A stretch of 12,583 bases of DNA from Segetimicrobium sp035279545. Its GTDB lineage: Bacteria; Sysuimicrobiota; Sysuimicrobiia; Sysuimicrobiales; Segetimicrobiaceae. The position numbers and the translations under genes were made by a program. The stretch is from positions 1-12,583 of the forward strand of contig DATEHM010000005.1 in NCBI GenBank assembly GCA_035279545.1, in the 5' to 3' direction. The notes beneath the pieces are model-generated. The model worked only from the letters and a program-made list of their open reading frames with translations. It made no database searches and was not told the origin of the DNA. Shown here one piece after another: positions 1 through 5,413 of this stretch (positions are counted from its first letter, which is position 1; every line of letters begins with the position of its first letter).

Positions 1-352
1 CCTCCAGCGTCGCCACCCCCGCGGCCGCGGCGACGGCCTCGCGCGCGGCGTCGCACAGGGGGGCGCGTCCGAGGTTGGTGTGGATGACGATGCCGGTCGC
101 GTTGATCGCCGGCGCGAGGCTCGGCGCGGCCCGATCGACCAGCCGCGCCTGCACATCGGCGAGCAGTGCATCCACGCTCACCGCGGCGGGCTCAGGGCCT
201 CCCTGGAGCAACCGCAAGCGGGCCTGCTCGACCGCATCCCGCGTGCAGGCCACGACGAGCGCACGGGGATACAGGGACAGCGTCCCCACCGCCTCGAGCC
301 GATGAAGAAGCCGCTCGACCGAGGGTAACTGGCGGAGCGGGGTAGCCCCCAT
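1..352 (-). CDS. selA: L-seryl-tRNA(Sec) selenium transferase (SelA), N-terminal part, truncated by the window edge
   Basis: SelA is a PLP-dependent enzyme that converts Ser-tRNA(Sec) to Sec-tRNA(Sec) with selenophosphate, in the cytoplasm. The visible 117 codons read MGATPLRQLPSVERLLHRLE and continue to INATGIVIHTNLGRAPL at about residues 82-98, then end in VATLE. The LPSVERLL opening and the IN-TG-x-HTNLGRA block are SelA hallmarks and align along the whole N-terminus of E. coli SelA as I recall it. The PLP lysine and most of the catalytic core lie off the left edge. The ATG at 350-352 is the only possible start, because the stop of the preceding gene is in the same frame with no other start codon between. 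GGAGG at 359-363 lies 6 nt upstream. The gene follows the zinc-ribbon gene by 21 bp and is probably cotranscribed with it. It implies that the organism makes selenoproteins; selB and selC are not visible here. Confidence 0.94.
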   Translation of the reverse strand, partial: MGATPLRQLPSVERLLHRLEAVGTLSLYPRALVVACTRDAVEQARLRLLQGGPEPAAVSVDALLADVQARLVDRAAPSLAPAINATGIVIHTNLGRAPLCDAAREAVAAAAGVATLE

Positions 353-358
353 CCCCTG

Positions 359-363
359 CCTCC
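359..363 (-). promoter_or_regulatory. Shine-Dalgarno site of selA
   Basis: GGAGG on the minus strand, within GGGGGAGG, ends 6 nt before the selA ATG. It supports that start and lies wholly in the 21-bp gap after the zinc-ribbon stop. Confidence 0.7.
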
Positions 364-373
364 CCCACGCCGG

Positions 374-598
374 CTACTTGAAGACGATGCCCAGGCCGAG
401 TCCGACGACGATGACCACGGCGATCACCCAGACGATGCGCAGCAGGTCGTACGTCAGCCGCCGCCGGAGCTCATCGTCGCTCTCGCGGACCGCCACCCCT
501 CCGGGCGCCGCCGCCGGGACCGGCCGAATCCGGGCGCCGCAGACCCGGCAGATGATCTTCCCGGTCGGGTTTTCAGCACCGCACTTTGCACACTGCAT
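374..598 (-). CDS. Small zinc-ribbon protein with one C-terminal membrane helix
   Basis: This 74-residue protein has an N-terminal zinc ribbon with cysteine pairs C3-x2-C6 and C17-x2-C20 (MQCAKCGAENP, ICRVCG), a proline/alanine linker at about 26-36, a charged helix at about 38-50, and a hydrophobic helix at about 52-73 that ends one residue before the C-terminus. It looks like a tail-anchored 'zinc-ribbon domain' protein of a common uncharacterised type. The ribbon would face the cytoplasm if the tail inserts with the N-terminus inside. I chose the ATG at 596-598 over the GTG at 602-604, because GGAGG (605-609) is 6 nt before the ATG but abuts the GTG. It sits 27 bp after the PHP gene and 21 bp before selA, so it is probably in their operon. 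Its function is unknown; nothing seen ties it to selenium metabolism. Confidence 0.8.
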   Translation of the reverse strand: MQCAKCGAENPTGKIICRVCGARIRPVPAAAPGGVAVRESDDELRRRLTYDLLRIVWVIAVVIVVGLGLGIVFK

Positions 599-604
599 GG
601 TCAC

Positions 605-609
605 CCTCC
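605..609 (-). promoter_or_regulatory. Shine-Dalgarno site that decides the zinc-ribbon start
   Basis: GGAGG on the minus strand is 6 nt before the ATG at 598 and directly abuts the alternative GTG at 604. The ATG is therefore preferred. Confidence 0.65.
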
Positions 610-625
610 ATCCGCGATAACGATC

Positions 626-1492
626 TCAGGACGGCCGCGCATCCCGGCTGGGAATGCTGGAGCGCCGCGCAGCCCAGCGCGCCCGGAGGGCCGGAACGAC
701 CTCCGCAGGGACCGGGACGCTCCCCAACTGGACGCGGGTGGCAAACGCTCCCCCGTGGAAATCGGTGCCGCCGGTCACCACCAGCCCGTGCCGGTGAGCG
801 GTGGCCACATAGGCCGCCACCATCTCGGGGGTGTGGTCGGGATAGTACGCCTCGATCCCGGCGAGGCCGTGTGCCGCGAGTTGCGGCACCCGATCGATCA
901 CCGGCCCGCTGGCCTCCCAGCCCGGGTGCGCCAGCACGGGGACCCCCTCGTGGCGCGCGATCACCTCGACCGCCTCTTCGGGCGCCAGCTTCAGCCGCGG
1001 CACGTAGGCGGGTCTGTCCCGGCCGAGGAACCGTTCGAACGCGTCTTGGGGTGAATCCACCCGGCCCGCCTCGACCAGGGCGCGGGCGATGTGCGGGCGC
1101 CCCACCGCGGCCCCGGCGGCGATCCGCTGGACTCGCGCCCACTCCACCGACACGCCGAGGGCGGCCAGTTTCCGCACCATTTCCTCGGCCCGGCGCAGGC
1201 GCCCCTCCCTCATCTTCCGGAGAAACGCCTGAAACGCCGGATCGGCGCGGTCGATGAAGTATCCCAGAATGTGGACCTCGTGCGTGTCGACATCGGTATT
1301 GATCTCGACCCCGGGGATCACCTCGACCCCGTAGGTCCGGCCCGCCGCGATGGCCTCGGCCAACCCGTCGGTGGTATCGTGATCGGTGAGCGCCAGGGTG
1401 GTCACCCCGTGCTCGCGCGCGGCCATGACGAGACGGGCGGGGGGCAGGAGGCCGTCCGATGCCGTGCTGTGGGTGTGCAGGTCGATCCGCAG
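626..1492 (-). CDS. PHP-domain metal hydrolase, TrpH/YciV (RNase AM)-like, probable CTG start
   Basis: This is a PHP-superfamily phosphoesterase of the TrpH/YciV group. Characterised relatives are RNase AM, a 5'-to-3' trimming nuclease for rRNA ends, and nucleoside 3',5'-bisphosphate phosphatases. Metal-site motifs, numbered from the CTG, are DLHTHST (4-10), TDHDT (36-40), GVEIN (61-65), HILGY (74-78), GRPHIA (about 131-136), AHPG (188-191), EAYYPDHT (214-221) and TDFHGG (242-247). All expected catalytic motifs are present, and the length of 288 residues fits the family. The first ATG (1426) would delete the essential HxH motif. The upstream reading frame contains no ATG, GTG or TTG before the in-frame spoVS TAG. 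The CTG at 1490-1492 sits exactly where relatives have their initiator (M-R-I-D-L-H-T-H), so I take it as the start, probably coupled to spoVS termination 12 nt away. Exact substrate is not determinable. Confidence 0.88.
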   Translation of the reverse strand: MRIDLHTHSTASDGLLPPARLVMAAREHGVTTLALTDHDTTDGLAEAIAAGRTYGVEVIPGVEINTDVDTHEVHILGYFIDRADPAFQAFLRKMREGRLRRAEEMVRKLAALGVSVEWARVQRIAAGAAVGRPHIARALVEAGRVDSPQDAFERFLGRDRPAYVPRLKLAPEEAVEVIARHEGVPVLAHPGWEASGPVIDRVPQLAAHGLAGIEAYYPDHTPEMVAAYVATAHRHGLVVTGGTDFHGGAFATRVQLGSVPVPAEVVPALRARWAARRSSIPSRDARPS

Positions 1493-1504
1493 GATCCGCC
1501 GGGC

Positions 1505-1765
1505 CTACCGCGGGGACACGATCAACTTGATCGCCGTCCGATCTTGACCATCGATCTGCACGTCGGCGAACGCCGGAACGCACACCAAGTCCAATCCGCT
1601 GGGGGCCACGTACCCGCGGGCGATGGCGATCGCCTTCACCGCCTGGTTGATCGCCGCCGCCCCGATCGCCTGCAGCTCTGCGGTCCCCTTCTCGCGCACG
1701 ACCCCTGCCAGCGCACCTGCAACGGCCGTGGGATTCGACTTGGCGGCGACTTTGAGAACGTCCAT
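1505..1765 (-). CDS. spoVS: Stage V sporulation protein S-like (SpoVS), Alba-fold nucleic-acid-binding protein
   Basis: This 86-residue protein has the same length as B. subtilis SpoVS. It starts MDVLKVAAKSNPTAVAGALA, continues through QAIGAAAINQAVKAIAIARG and YVAPSGLDL, and ends TAIKLIVSPR, so it is a near-complete match along its whole length. The family adopts an Alba-like fold and is thought to bind nucleic acid. In B. subtilis it affects sporulation, but it also occurs in non-sporulating lineages such as Thermus, so it is no proof of sporulation. The ATG at 1763-1765 is supported by AGGAGG 9 nt upstream and by family length; an open frame reaching back to 1951 is just GC-rich read-back. 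It is the first gene of the spoVS-PHP-zinc ribbon-selA run and is separated from ymdB by 318 bp. Confidence 0.95.
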   Translation of the reverse strand: MDVLKVAAKSNPTAVAGALAGVVREKGTAELQAIGAAAINQAVKAIAIARGYVAPSGLDLVCVPAFADVQIDGQDRTAIKLIVSPR

Positions 1766-1774
1766 GAGTGCGTG

Positions 1775-1780
1775 CCTCCT
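1775..1780 (-). promoter_or_regulatory. Shine-Dalgarno site of spoVS
   Basis: A perfect AGGAGG on the minus strand lies 9 nt before the spoVS ATG. It is the strongest ribosome site in the window and fixes the 86-residue start. Confidence 0.8.
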
Positions 1781-1800
1781 CAACGGAGCGGCGATCGTGT

Positions 1801-1821
1801 CCCCGCGGGGTGCCGCAGGGG
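1801..1821 (-). repeat. Bulged GC hairpin in the spoVS upstream leader
   Basis: CCCCGCGG (1801-1808) can pair with CCGCAGGGG (1813-1821) apart from one bulged base, with a 4-nt loop. It lies about 20 nt upstream of the spoVS ribosome site. There is no T tract, so it is not a canonical terminator; it may be an mRNA leader structure or chance GC pairing. Confidence 0.35.
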
Positions 1822-1826
1822 ACCCT

Positions 1827-1857
1827 ATTCTTTCGCGGGCACCTGGGAGAATCCTCC
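1827..1857 (-). promoter_or_regulatory. Weak sigma-H-like promoter upstream of spoVS
   Basis: On the minus strand, GGAGGATTC (1849-1857) resembles the sigma-H -35 (RnAGGAWWW, one mismatch), and AAAGAAT (1827-1833) matches its -10 (RnnGAAT). The gap between them is 15 nt, whereas B. subtilis sigma-H sites usually have 11-12, which weakens the call. B. subtilis spoVS is sigma-H dependent, which is why the resemblance is worth recording. Whether this organism has sigma-H is unknown. Confidence 0.2.
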
Positions 1858-1930
1858 CCTGACCCGTTTCGAGATATGTGAGCTTTAGTAGTAGACGGGT
1901 GGACTGGCCGGTCCTCCGGGGCGCGGCGCG

Positions 1931-1947
1931 CGGGGGGTTGCCCCCCG
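1931..1947 (-). terminator. Strong GC hairpin downstream of ymdB, possible terminator
   Basis: CGGGGGG and CCCCCCG form a perfect 7-bp stem around a 3-nt loop, some 140 nt after the ymdB stop and about 165 nt before spoVS. No T-run follows on either strand. It could be a non-canonical intrinsic terminator or an RNA 3' stabiliser; the call rests only on the inverted repeat and position. Confidence 0.35.
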
Positions 1948-2040
1948 GCACGGTCAGACTACGGGGCCGGCGCCTGGGGGGGCTATCTCTGCGGGCCCCA
2001 AACCGCTCCGTGTGAAGGTGGCGGATCGCCTAAGCTGGCC

Positions 2041-2059
2041 CGATCCGGCACGATCCGGC
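2041..2059. repeat. Tandem 9-bp direct repeat with 10-bp period
   Basis: CGATCCGGC occurs at 2041-2049 and again at 2051-2059. The 10-bp period would place both copies on the same DNA face, which is compatible with a protein-binding site. Two short copies in GC-rich DNA may also be chance. Confidence 0.3.
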
Positions 2060-2083
2060 TCCGGGGAGGCGCCGCTGCGGGGG

Positions 2084-2875
2084 TTATCCTTCCACCCGGT
2101 TCACCCGTTCAATGCCCCGGGCGCGGCCGGTCCGGTCGTCCACGTCGAGGAGAACCGCGTTGAGCTGGGCGGGGCCCTTCGCGACGTCGAACCGCGCGGG
2201 CAGCAAGGTGAGGAACCGTTGGAGGACCTCCTCGCGGCCCATCCCGATGATCGAGTCCCGCGGCCCTGTCATTCCGACGTCCGTGATGAACCCCGTGCCG
2301 CTCGGGAGGATCCGTTCGTCCGCGGTCTGGACGTGGGTGTGCGTCCCCAGGACCGCCGACACGTGACCGTCGAGGTGCCAGGCGAGGGCGATCTTCTCCG
2401 ACGTGGCCTCGGCGTGGAAGTCGACCACGATCACGGGCGTTTCCTGTCGCAGGCGCTCCACCTGCTCCTGCCCGACCCGGAAGGGCGACTCCAGGGGGTC
2501 CAGGAAAATCCGCCCCTGCATGTTGAGCACGCCCACCGACGGCCCGCGGCGCCCTCCCGAGAGCGGGAACACCCCCGCCCCCCGCCCCGGCGTTCCGGGG
2601 GGATAATTGGCCGGCCGCAGCAGCCGCAGGTCGCTGTCGAGCAGGGTGAAGACTTCGCGCGCCTGCCAGGTGTGGTTGCCCCCGGTGACCACATCCACCC
2701 CGGCGGCGACGATCTCCTCGAAGGTTTCACGGGTAATGCCGAACCCGCCGGCGGAGTTTTCCCCGTTGGCGATGGCCAGGTCGACGGCCAGTTCGCGGCG
2801 CAGACCGGGGAGCATCTGGGCGAGCACCCGCCGTCCGGGTTTGCCCACGATATCGCCGATGAACAAGAGCTTCAT
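2084..2875 (-). CDS. ymdB: YmdB-family metallophosphoesterase (TIGR00282), cyclic-nucleotide phosphodiesterase
   Basis: This 263-residue dinuclear-metal phosphoesterase belongs to the family of B. subtilis YmdB and Deinococcus DR1281. Characterised members hydrolyse phosphodiesters, including 2',3'-cyclic nucleotides, and B. subtilis ymdB mutants are altered in motility and biofilm choice. Metal-ligand motifs are GDIVGKPGR (D8), NGEN (37-40, E39 and N40), GGNH (65-68), DFHAEATSEK (152-161) and GTHTHVQTADERI (177-189), followed by TDVGMTGP (198-205). All match the YmdB pattern and the length is standard. I chose the ATG at 2873-2875, which gives the family-typical MKLLFIGD start. A GTG eight codons upstream has no ribosome site before it. 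The gene lies 94 bp after rny, a pairing kept in many Bacillota and Deinococcota, and probably shares the rny transcript. Confidence 0.95.
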   Translation of the reverse strand: MKLLFIGDIVGKPGRRVLAQMLPGLRRELAVDLAIANGENSAGGFGITRETFEEIVAAGVDVVTGGNHTWQAREVFTLLDSDLRLLRPANYPPGTPGRGAGVFPLSGGRRGPSVGVLNMQGRIFLDPLESPFRVGQEQVERLRQETPVIVVDFHAEATSEKIALAWHLDGHVSAVLGTHTHVQTADERILPSGTGFITDVGMTGPRDSIIGMGREEVLQRFLTLLPARFDVAKGPAQLNAVLLDVDDRTGRARGIERVNRVEG

Positions 2876-2911
2876 GCCGGTCCCCAGCCCCCTCCGCACG
2901 TAATGAGGGGA

Positions 2912-2928
2912 CGGGTCATCGCGACCCG
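2912..2928 (-). repeat. Hairpin 1 in the rny-ymdB gap
   Basis: CGGGTC (2912-2917) and GACCCG (2923-2928) form a perfect 6-bp stem with a 5-nt loop, about 35 nt upstream of the ymdB start. It has no T tract. It could affect ymdB translation or processing of the shared mRNA. Confidence 0.4.
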
Positions 2929-2932
2929 CCCC

Positions 2933-2960
2933 CCCGAGCTCTCCGCCGACGCCGCTCGGG
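2933..2960 (-). repeat. Hairpin 2, just after the rny stop codon
   Basis: CCCGAGC (2933-2939) and GCTCGGG (2954-2960) form a perfect 7-bp stem with a 14-nt loop, starting 9 nt after the rny stop. No T-run follows, so full termination is unlikely. A partial terminator or RNA-stability element is possible. Confidence 0.45.
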
Positions 2961-2969
2961 CTTCGTGAT

Positions 2970-4532
2970 CTACTTGGCGTATTCGATCGCCCGCGTCTCG
3001 CGCAGCACCGTCACCTTGATCTGCCCCGGGTACTGCAGTTCCTCCTCGATCTTCTTGGCCATGTCCCGCGCCATCGCCGCGGCGGTGGCGTCGTCGATCT
3101 CCTGCGGCCTGACCAGCACGCGAATTTCGCGGCCGGCCTGGATGGCATACGCCTTCTCCACCCCGGGAAAGGACGTGGCGATGCGCTCGAGGTTCTCCAG
3201 CCGCTTGATGTACATCTCCACCGTTTCTTTTCGTGCCCCCGGGCGCGACGCCGAGATCGCATCGGCCGCGGCCACGAGGATCGCCTCGACACACGTCGCC
3301 TCGGCGTCCCCGTGGTGGTAGGCGATCGCGTTCAGCACCTCCAGAGGCTCGTGGTACCGGCGGGCGATGTCCATGCCGAGGTCGCTGTGGGTCCCCTCCG
3401 CCTCGTGGGTGAGCGCCTTCCCGATGTCGTGCAACAACCCCGCGCGGCGCGCGAGTTCGACGTTGGCCTCCAATTGCGTCGCCATCAACCCCGCGAGCAG
3501 CGACACCTCGATCGAGTGCTGCAAGAGGTTCTGCCCGTAGCTGAATCGGAAGTTCAGCCGACCGAGGAGCTTCAACTCTTCGGGGTGCAGTCCGTGGACG
3601 CCGGCCTCGAAGCCCGCGCGCTCGCCGGCTTCGCGGATCCGGGTGTCGATCTCCTTTTGCGCCTTCTCCACCATCTCCTCGATCCGCGCCGGATGAATCC
3701 GGCCGTCGGTGAGGAGCTTCTCCAGGGCCATCTTGGCGACCTCACGGCGAATGGGATCAAACGACGAGAGGGTCACCGATTCGGGGGTGTCGTCGATAAT
3801 GAGATCGACTCCGGTCAAGCTCTCCAGGGCACGGATGTTCCGGCCCTCCCGGCCGATGATCCGCCCCTTCATCTCGTCGTTCGGAAGGGGGATCACCGAC
3901 ACCGTCACCTCGGCGGTGTGGTCGGCGGCACACCGCTGGATCGCCAGGGCCACGATCTCCCGGGCCGCGCGCTCGGCCGTCTCCCGAGCCTCAGTCTCGA
4001 TTTTCTTGGCGGTTTGGGCCGCCTCGTGCTTAATTTCGACCTCGACCTTTGCCAGCAGCTCTTGACGCGCCTGCTCCAGCGTCAGACCCGCCACCCGCTC
4101 CAACTCGGTCCGCTGACGTCGCTCTTGCTCTTGCAGCTCTTCCCTAGCCTTGGTGACCTCCTGCTCTCGCTGCGCGAGGGTCTGGTCCCGCTTCTCCACC
4201 GCCTCTAGCTTCCGATCCAGAACCTCCTCACGTTGGATCGACCGCCGCTCGAGCCGCTGCGACTCCGCGCGCTGCTCCCGGATCTCCCGTTCGGCATCCC
4301 GCTTGATCCGGAACGCCTCATCCCTGGCCTCCAAGAGTGCTTCGCGCTTCTTATTGTCCGCCTCCCGATCCGCCGTGGCTCTTGCGTTTTCAACGATTTG
4401 CCGCGCAGCGACTTCAGCCGTGCCAATCTTCGCCTCGCCGGCGAACTTCCGCAGAAGGTATCCAAGGAGGAAGGCCACCAACAACCCGATCACGCCCGCA
4501 CCAAAATACAGAACGGGGTTCAAGGGTGTCAC
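2970..4532 (-). CDS. rny: Ribonuclease Y, membrane-anchored endoribonuclease
   Basis: RNase Y initiates mRNA decay by endonucleolytic cleavage at the inner face of the membrane. The 520 residues fit the family (about 510-520). Domains are an N-terminal membrane helix at about 8-28, a long charged coiled coil at about 35-200, a KH RNA-binding domain at about 208-275 with the GRIIGREGRNIR loop (223-234), and an HD phosphohydrolase domain at about 330-430. HD ligands include H339, H368-D369 (LLHDIGKA) and HHGD (406-409). The start is a GTG at 4530-4532. GGAGG ends only 3 nt upstream, which is close; a TTG three codons later (12 nt spacing) is the alternative. Either keeps the membrane helix. The gene has its own sigma-A promoter and a long leader, and is followed by ymdB. 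Confidence 0.97.
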   Translation of the reverse strand: MTPLNPVLYFGAGVIGLLVAFLLGYLLRKFAGEAKIGTAEVAARQIVENARATADREADNKKREALLEARDEAFRIKRDAEREIREQRAESQRLERRSIQREEVLDRKLEAVEKRDQTLAQREQEVTKAREELQEQERRQRTELERVAGLTLEQARQELLAKVEVEIKHEAAQTAKKIETEARETAERAAREIVALAIQRCAADHTAEVTVSVIPLPNDEMKGRIIGREGRNIRALESLTGVDLIIDDTPESVTLSSFDPIRREVAKMALEKLLTDGRIHPARIEEMVEKAQKEIDTRIREAGERAGFEAGVHGLHPEELKLLGRLNFRFSYGQNLLQHSIEVSLLAGLMATQLEANVELARRAGLLHDIGKALTHEAEGTHSDLGMDIARRYHEPLEVLNAIAYHHGDAEATCVEAILVAAADAISASRPGARKETVEMYIKRLENLERIATSFPGVEKAYAIQAGREIRVLVRPQEIDDATAAAMARDMAKKIEEELQYPGQIKVTVLRETRAIEYAK

Positions 4533-4635
4533 CCCCCTCCGATGAGCATATGAACTATCTGTAGGCCGTTATCCCTCCATCCCGACCACGTGGCCAGTGT
4601 TGGTATCGATACGGATATCCTGATCGGCAGAACTT
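4533..4635 (-). promoter_or_regulatory. rny 5' leader with nested stems
   Basis: The predicted start of transcription near 4635 gives a leader of about 100 nt. Within it CCGATC (4622-4627) can pair with GGTCGG (4582-4587, one G-U), enclosing a hairpin of GGATATC (4614-4620) with GATACC (4602-4607, one bulge). The DNA also has three palindromes: GGATATCC (4613-4620), GTATCGATAC (4603-4612) and CCACGTGG (4586-4593). They could be an RNA control structure or operator sites. No known riboswitch class was recognised. Confidence 0.4.
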
Positions 4636-4641
4636 CACCTT

Positions 4642-4670
4642 ATTGTATCGTGACGGTAAAATGTGGTCAA
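4642..4670 (-). promoter_or_regulatory. Sigma-A (sigma-70) promoter of rny
   Basis: On the minus strand TTGACC (4665-4670) and TACAAT (4642-4647) are separated by exactly 17 bp. Each hexamer has one mismatch to consensus. An A at 4634-4635 is well placed for initiation. It is the best promoter in the window and lies in a local AT-richer patch, reading toward rny. Confidence 0.85.
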
Positions 4671-4708
4671 GAAAGCCTCAACGCGGGCCGTCGCCTCCCG
4701 GGGGCCCG

Positions 4709-4717
4709 TGCTATACT
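4709..4717 (+). promoter_or_regulatory. Extended -10 promoter of the SCO gene
   Basis: TGCTATACT contains a TGn extension and a TATACT -10 (4712-4717). The GTG of the SCO gene begins 7 nt after the hexamer, where transcription itself should start. No clear -35 was seen at 16-18 bp. The arrangement matches leaderless genes of Deinococcota and Actinomycetota. Confidence 0.65.
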
Positions 4718-4723
4718 CGAAAG

Positions 4724-5413
4724 GTGGCACCTTTGACGCGTGAACCTCAGGCGACCGCGGAGGCGGCGTCGCGCCGACGCCGCCCGCCGTGGGGCTGGGT
4801 CGTTGTTGGACTCGTCGTCACCGCCGCGGTCGTGGCCGTAATGGTCCGGACGCATGTCGCCGCGGTGACGCTGCAGGGGGCCGTCCTCACCCCACCCGCG
4901 CCCGCACCGGATTTCGCCCTCCTCGATCAGGATCGCCGGCCGGTCCGGCTCTCGGCGCTGCGCGGCAAGAGCGTCGCGCTCACGTTCCTGTACACGCACT
5001 GCCCGGACGTGTGCCCGTTGATCGCCACCAAGATGCACGAGACCTACCTGCAGCTCGGGGGGACGGCGAAGCGGATCCAGTTCGTCGCCGTCAGCGTCGA
5101 TCCCAGGGGCGACACCCCCAGCGCGATACGGGGGTTCCTGGCGACGCATCAGGTGGAGGGCGAACTCCTCTACCTCACGGGCCCCCTCGCGGATCTTCGA
5201 TCGGTGTGGGCCAACTACTTCGTCGGCAGTGATGCCAAAGCCGTCAATCCGCAAGCGGTGTCCGCGGGGCCCGTCTCGCCGGACGTGGTGAACCACACCG
5301 CGATCGTGTACCTGATCGATCCGCGCGGGATGCTTCGCGTCTTCCTTCCCGGGAACTTCGACCCCAAGGATCTCGCCGCCGACCTCCGCATTCTCAGCGC
5401 GGACGCGAAGTAG
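4724..5413 (+). CDS. SCO1/SenC-family copper chaperone, membrane-anchored, probably leaderless
   Basis: SCO proteins are thioredoxin-fold copper carriers or thiol reductants for assembly of the CuA site of cytochrome c oxidase, on the outer face of the membrane. The 229 residues contain an arginine-rich start (17-20), one membrane helix at about 24-42 placing the rest outside, a proline-rich linker, and a SCO domain from about 60. Copper ligands are C93 and C97 in THCPDVCPL and H191 in VVNHTAIVYLIDP. DPRGDTP (126-132) is also typical. I chose the GTG at 4724-4726, since the TATACT element lies just before it. Upstream TTG (4643) and ATG (4661) starts would add residues unlike the family and place the promoter inside the gene. 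It is the only plus-strand gene, with no visible oxidase partner, and suggests aerobic respiration. Confidence 0.9.
   Translation: MAPLTREPQATAEAASRRRRPPWGWVVVGLVVTAAVVAVMVRTHVAAVTLQGAVLTPPAPAPDFALLDQDRRPVRLSALRGKSVALTFLYTHCPDVCPLIATKMHETYLQLGGTAKRIQFVAVSVDPRGDTPSAIRGFLATHQVEGELLYLTGPLADLRSVWANYFVGSDAKAVNPQAVSAGPVSPDVVNHTAIVYLIDPRGMLRVFLPGNFDPKDLAADLRILSADAK

Larger units (their letters stand above)
1766..2083. other. 318-bp intergenic region between ymdB and spoVS
   Basis: No conserved protein or RNA gene is apparent on either strand, and no tRNA-like cloverleaf was found by eye. Reading leftwards from ymdB it holds a 10-bp-period direct repeat (2041-2059), a strong GC hairpin (1931-1947), a weak sigma-H-like promoter (1827-1857), a bulged hairpin in the presumed spoVS leader (1801-1821) and the spoVS ribosome site. 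It probably contains the end of the rny-ymdB transcript and the start of the spoVS one. No good sigma-A -35/-10 pair was found here. Confidence 0.6.

Noticed and set aside
1505..1507. The spoVS TAG as a pyrrolysine or suppressed codon
   Set aside because: SpoVS ends at its normal length at this codon, so the TAG is an ordinary stop; readthrough is kept only as an alternative under the PHP start finding.
573..1583. A 336-codon minus-strand frame across the PHP and spoVS region
   Set aside because: It is an arginine/glycine/proline-rich out-of-frame translation with no recognisable domain; the overlapping frames give clear PHP and SpoVS proteins.
1766..1951. N-terminal extension of SpoVS by 62 residues
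   Set aside because: SpoVS is 86 residues in this family, AGGAGG precedes the internal ATG, and the extension looks like translated intergenic DNA.
1955..1996. G-rich runs that might form a quadruplex
   Set aside because: The runs are unevenly spaced and expected at this base composition; no regular four-tract pattern with short loops is present.
1861..2083. Possible tRNA(Sec) or other structured RNA near selA
   Set aside because: Several GC stems exist, but no acceptor/T-arm combination or long extra arm typical of tRNA(Sec) could be assembled by eye.
2012..2968. A 318-codon plus-strand frame across ymdB
   Set aside because: It is antisense to a well-supported YmdB gene and shows no recognisable domain.
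4531..4549. Six-codon ORF (MLIGGG) ending on the rny start
   Set aside because: It has no ribosome site and its stop overlaps the GTG by chance of the GGAGGGGGGTGA context; too short to support as a leader peptide.
4643..4723. Upstream TTG (4643) or ATG (4661) start for the SCO gene
   Set aside because: No ribosome site precedes either, the added residues are unlike SCO proteins, and the extended -10 element would fall inside the coding region.
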